Part shown: positions 60,878-64,000 of the stretch, piece by piece
Numbering within the stretch: position 1 is the stretch's first letter
Layout of the letters: the number at the start of each line of letters is the position of its first letter
Source of the DNA: Accumulibacter appositus
Lineage (GTDB): Bacteria > Pseudomonadota > Gammaproteobacteria > Burkholderiales > Rhodocyclaceae
Direction: 5' to 3' (one strand)
Length of the DNA: 64,000 nucleotides
Assembly: GCF_035440685.1 (NCBI RefSeq)
Contig: NZ_DAORMW010000008.1
Position numbers and translations under genes: made by a program
Notes under the pieces: generated by a model
Database searches by the model: none
The model's input: the letters and a program-made list of their open reading frames with translations, nothing else
Told to the model about the DNA's origin: nothing

Positions 60878-63619
60878 CTATCCGGTGGTCCGCAGGCCGC
60901 TGGCGATGGCATTGACAGTCAGCAGGAGCTGCGGCAGGAGCGTTTGCCTCTCGGCGTCGGAACTGCTGCGCCAGTGCCGTAGCAGTTCAATTTGCTGCTG
61001 ATGCAGGATGTGCAGCCCTTCCTGGCGCAGGACAAGCAACTGGTGGATGTCGGGGCGGCGTTCCGACAGGGGGCCGTCGTAGATCTTCTCCAGCATCTGC
61101 CGAGTGCGCTGGTACTCCGCTTCGACGAGATCCATGACGCGCGTTCGGACGGACGCATCGCCAACCAACGCAGCGTAACTACGCATGGTGTCGAGATCGG
61201 CGGTGGCGATACTGGTCGCGGCATTGCTGATGATGTAGTGAAGCGGCGCCCAGGTGAAATTCTGCGCCCGCACGGACGCGAAGGTCGACGGGTCTTCATC
61301 CAGGAGTTGTGCCAACGCCGTCCCTACGCCATACCAGCCGGACAGGTAAAAGCGGGCCTGCCCCCAGCTAAAAACCCAGGGGATGGCGCGCAGGTCGGCG
61401 ATGGTTTGTTGCCCGGTTCGTCGGGCCGGGCGGGAGCCAATCCGGGTTGCTTCGATCGCATCGATAGGAGTGGCCTCACGGAAGAAGGCGACAAACCCTT
61501 CCGTTTTTAACAGGGTTTCATAGGCCTGGCGGCTGCGCAGGGCCAGTTGGTCCATCGCAGGCTCAAGAGGGTGCGACGGTTTTTTGGTGTGCCGGTGCCG
61601 AAGCGTGGCTCCGGTGACGCTGGCAGTCAGTAGTTCGAGGTTGTAGGCTGCGTTGAGGCGGTTGGCGTATTTCTGGGAGATGGTCTCGCCTTGCTCCGTC
61701 ATGCGCAAGTCGCCGTTGAGCGAAGCATAGGGCATGGCATTGAGGAAGCGGTGCGTAGGCCCGGCGCCCCGGCTGATGGTGCCACCCCGGCCATGGAAAA
61801 ATCGAATCCGCACCCCGTGGCGTTGTCCGACAGCCGTGAGGGCCTCCTGGGCCCGGTACAGGTTCCACAGGCTAGCGAAAATCCCCCCGTCCTTGTTGCT
61901 GTCGCTATAGCCGACCATTACCTGCTGCACCGGCTGTGCCAGACCGCTCTGTTCTTGCTGGTAGGCCAGGCTGCGCTGCGTCAGGGGATGAATCAGAAAG
62001 GCTTCCAGGATTTTCGGCGCTTGCTGCAAATCATCGATGGTTTCAAACAGCGGAACCACCGGGAGCAGGCAGAGCAACCCGTCTTCGGTTTCCCGGGCCA
62101 AGCCGACTTCGCGGGCCAACAGGTACACCACCAATAAGTCCGAGAGGCTGTGGGTCATGCTGACGATGAGTGCGCCGAGGCCGTCCTGCCCGTTTTTCTG
62201 GATATGATTCACGACCACCCGGTAACAGCGCAAGACCGCCTCGGCTTCAGGCCCGGTTTTCATGTCGGGCCGGGTGAAGGGACGCGGCGACAGCAGTTCC
62301 TGGTTCAAGAACGCAAGCTGCTGTGCCGGCTTCCAGCTGGGGAAGTCAGCCTGTGGCATGCCGGCTGCCGCTAGTAGTTGCGCGACGGCCAATTCGTGGA
62401 AGTGGCTGTTCTGGCGAATATCCAGAGCGGCGAGGTGAAAGCCGAAAGTCTGGAGGATCCTGATGATCGGATCGAGGTCCATCTGGACCATACGTCGGGC
62501 TTTCACGGCGAGCAGATCCTGGCGCAGCAGGAGCAGGTCGGCCATCAGTTCTGCGGCAGACTGATAGCTGTTGTTTTCAAGCGTCGCCTCGGCTTCCCTG
62601 AGCGGTAGCTTTGCCACGATGAGGTTTACGATCTGCCGCCACGGTTCCTCCGGGTTCCGCCGCACCGCTTGATGGCCGCGTGTGCCGAGCGAGTCGGCCA
62701 TTTCAGCGAGTCGATCGAGCAGTGCGTGCGGAGCGGTCTGTAGATGTTCCGACAGGCTAAGCCGCGCGGCAAGGTCGATCAGCTGCTGCTTGAGTAGCCC
62801 GAGCGCCGTCTGCCGAAGGTCTTCGAGGGTTTCTTGGGTGACCGTTGCCGTCACCAGGGGGTGGCCGTCGCGGTCGCCGCCGACCCAGTTGCCGAAAGCG
62901 AGCCGGGGCATCTGGAAGGGCGTTTCTATCAGGGTTTGATCAAAACCCAGGGCTTTCCAGGTGTACCGCAGGCGTCGATCCAACTCAGGTAGAGCGAAGG
63001 GCAAGACTTGGTGCAGGTAGTGGATAATATTCCGTCGCTCCGAGGCAACATCCGGCTTTTCCAGATAGATCTCACCGGTGCGCCACAGTCGTTCCAGTTC
63101 AACCTTGAGCGCTTCCCGGATTTCTTCTCGTTCAGAGGGCGTCCAGATTTGGTTCTCTCGCTTGACGAGCAGCAGGTACAGGCGGCGGTGATGCTCCAGC
63201 ACGGTTGCCCGCTTGGCTTCCGTAGGGTGCGCCGTCAGGACGGCCTCAACCCGGATGCCGGCCAAATGATTGGCGATTTGTTGGTCCGTCAGACCACGTT
63301 CTTTCAGCTGGTGCAGGTTCTGTCGCCACGACCCCGGCACCCCGTCCGGCGTGCCCTCTGCTTCAACGGCGCGCCGCATCTGCACGGCGGCATTTTCCTC
63401 GACCATATTCAGCAGTTGAAAGGCCATGGAGTAAGCCTGCGCGGTTCGATGGGGGGAAGGGTGATCATCGAGCGGGGGCGTCGCTACGCACCAGGGCAAT
63501 TGCTTTGCTAACGCCTTCTCCCCCAACTCCTCCAGGACTTCCTGGAAGCAGGCAATAACAAAGGCCAGATCTTCGTGGATCTTCTCGAAGTTTGCCTCAC
63601 GCAAGAAATTTGCAGGCAT
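60878..63619 (-). CDS. ppc: Phosphoenolpyruvate carboxylase
   Basis: A 913-residue carboxylase of normal length. It converts phosphoenolpyruvate and bicarbonate to oxaloacetate, an anaplerotic step in the cytoplasm. The catalytic His131 lies in VLTAHPTEAKRATVLEH; GNWVGGDRDGHPLV near residue 255, GYSDSNKDGGIFASLW near 575, and FHGRGGTISRGAGPTHRFL near 605 are the other signatures. The protein ends in TTG (Thr-Thr-Gly), with the invariant C-terminal Gly. The start at 63619 has GAGGG before it; the frame is open to 63652. A promoter candidate lies upstream. It is a single-gene unit bracketed by the 39-bp repeat. Confidence 0.97.
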   Translation of the reverse strand: MPANFLREANFEKIHEDLAFVIACFQEVLEELGEKALAKQLPWCVATPPLDDHPSPHRTAQAYSMAFQLLNMVEENAAVQMRRAVEAEGTPDGVPGSWRQNLHQLKERGLTDQQIANHLAGIRVEAVLTAHPTEAKRATVLEHHRRLYLLLVKRENQIWTPSEREEIREALKVELERLWRTGEIYLEKPDVASERRNIIHYLHQVLPFALPELDRRLRYTWKALGFDQTLIETPFQMPRLAFGNWVGGDRDGHPLVTATVTQETLEDLRQTALGLLKQQLIDLAARLSLSEHLQTAPHALLDRLAEMADSLGTRGHQAVRRNPEEPWRQIVNLIVAKLPLREAEATLENNSYQSAAELMADLLLLRQDLLAVKARRMVQMDLDPIIRILQTFGFHLAALDIRQNSHFHELAVAQLLAAAGMPQADFPSWKPAQQLAFLNQELLSPRPFTRPDMKTGPEAEAVLRCYRVVVNHIQKNGQDGLGALIVSMTHSLSDLLVVYLLAREVGLARETEDGLLCLLPVVPLFETIDDLQQAPKILEAFLIHPLTQRSLAYQQEQSGLAQPVQQVMVGYSDSNKDGGIFASLWNLYRAQEALTAVGQRHGVRIRFFHGRGGTISRGAGPTHRFLNAMPYASLNGDLRMTEQGETISQKYANRLNAAYNLELLTASVTGATLRHRHTKKPSHPLEPAMDQLALRSRQAYETLLKTEGFVAFFREATPIDAIEATRIGSRPARRTGQQTIADLRAIPWVFSWGQARFYLSGWYGVGTALAQLLDEDPSTFASVRAQNFTWAPLHYIISNAATSIATADLDTMRSYAALVGDASVRTRVMDLVEAEYQRTRQMLEKIYDGPLSERRPDIHQLLVLRQEGLHILHQQQIELLRHWRSSSDAERQTLLPQLLLTVNAIASGLRTTG

Positions 63620-63753
63620 ATAAACCCTCACCAAAAATAGCGGAATACACACGCATCGTACAGATTACGCGCGGCATACCCCGGTTAGGATGCGCAGAAT
63701 AGTAGCATTGCGACAACCCCGAAAATGGGTCAGACAAGGAATCACAATCTGTT

Positions 63754-63781
63754 CTTTTACAATATTTTAGCGTGCTTTCAA
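63754..63781 (-). promoter_or_regulatory. Putative promoter of ppc
   Basis: Read on the minus strand, TTGAAA (complement of 63776-63781) and TAAAAG (complement of 63754-63759) are spaced by 16 bases in an AT-rich patch. The -10 box matches four of six positions, so support is moderate. The predicted leader is about 130 bases. Confidence 0.3.
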
Positions 63782-63860
63782 CAAGCACTTTCCGACAGCG
63801 ATCGAGCGGCTTTTCGGACGCCGTAGCCACCGCTCGAAAGCCCCCGGCCGAGCATCCTTT

Positions 63861-63899
63861 GGGTCAGGTCCTTCCCCGTGCCTTGGGCAAAAGTGGAGA
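63861..63899. repeat. 39-bp repeat, copy 2
   Basis: Thirty-six of 39 bases match the copy at 60422-60460, in the same orientation. It begins at the stop of the partial gene at the window end and lies upstream of ppc, so ppc is bracketed by the two copies. Confidence 0.8.
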
Positions 63900-64000
63900 G
63901 TAGCGGCGGGAATCCCTGACGGTACCATCGGCGTGCAGCATCAGCCCTTGGCGCAGCAATTCGGCGAGGCGATCGCCGAGCGGTTCGAGCGCGACGCCGA
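63864..64000 (-). CDS. C-terminal fragment of an unidentified gene
   Basis: The minus-strand reading enters the window in frame and ends at 63864 after about 45 residues, including EPLGDRLAELLRQGLMLHAD and ending SPLLPKARGRT. The stop codon is part of the 39-bp repeat, so the natural end may have been replaced when the repeat arrived. I recognise no family from so short a piece. It is divergent from nothing visible and is upstream of ppc on the same strand. Confidence 0.45.
   Translation of the reverse strand, partial: GVALEPLGDRLAELLRQGLMLHADGTVRDSRRYSPLLPKARGRT

Noticed and set aside
63653..63863. Small gene upstream of ppc
   Set aside because: The frame at 63597-63830 only extends the ppc start region in another frame; the AT-rich patch fits a promoter better.

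Overview
The window looks like one contig of a high-GC Gram-negative bacterium, most likely a betaproteobacterium of the Rhodocyclales / Candidatus Accumulibacter type. This is inferred from gene content: a complete exosortase A (XrtA/PEP-CTERM) exopolysaccharide locus, an urt-ure urea operon with a sigma-54 promoter, outer-membrane proteins and a bacterial-type PEP carboxylase. One run of 100 N (53980-54079) marks a scaffold gap, and both window edges cut genes.

Layout. 1-6128: housekeeping and miscellaneous genes (start of an Ada/AraC-type regulator, EamA permease, chorismate synthase aroC, a YdcH-like protein, an MFS permease overlapping an M48 lipoprotein peptidase, and a convergent TonB-like protein). 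6129-17768: one compact nitrogen-scavenging unit. A near-consensus sigma-54 promoter (6637-6653) with NtrC-like sites upstream precedes urtABCDE (urea ABC importer), which runs with 4-bp or very short junctions into ureDABCEFG (nickel urease and its maturation factors). 17998-20711: a stand-alone TIR protein, an orphan TRAP (DctP) binding protein and a convergent CheR methyltransferase.

21360-43445: the core XrtA exopolysaccharide locus. It holds the export protein, chain-length regulator, tyrosine autokinase with a Gly-Tyr tail, outer-membrane beta-barrel, ExeA-like ATPase, UDP-GlcNAc 2-epimerase, deacetylase, FemAB-like protein, exosortase A fused to an EpsI domain, several family-4 glycosyltransferases, two asparagine-synthase-like amidotransferases, an O-antigen-ligase-like protein and a second deacetylase. 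Pathway logic: sugars are activated and assembled on a lipid carrier, modified by amidation, deacetylation and acylation, then polymerised and exported; XrtA processes PEP-CTERM proteins that are probably encoded elsewhere. This part has been rearranged. At least two glycosyltransferase copies are decayed (35403-35525 and 40319-40701), and a graveyard of a nucleotide-sugar dehydrogenase start and an adenylate-forming ligase end lies at 40803-41114.

43724-51231: a variable accessory block (glycosyltransferases, an acyltransferase of lower GC, a secreted TPR-like protein, a flippase) interspersed with non-coding, degenerate DNA. Two inverted copies of a short sequence that appears to encode a conserved peptide (M-x2-MKYQ-x-K-x2-VGVCI) flank this block. 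51647-54149: a repetitive RTX/cadherin-like secreted protein with an unrecognised, probably propeller-like C-terminal domain, interrupted by the gap. 54534-60120: a second XrtA-associated block on the minus strand (GNAT-like protein, PLP decarboxylase, acyl-CoA ligase, and an asparagine-synthase homologue without the N-terminal cysteine). 60878-63619: ppc, bracketed by two copies of a 39-bp repeat. The last 137 bases hold the end of an unidentified gene.

No tRNA, rRNA, CRISPR array or complete insertion sequence was recognised. All family assignments come from reading motifs by eye; no database search was run.
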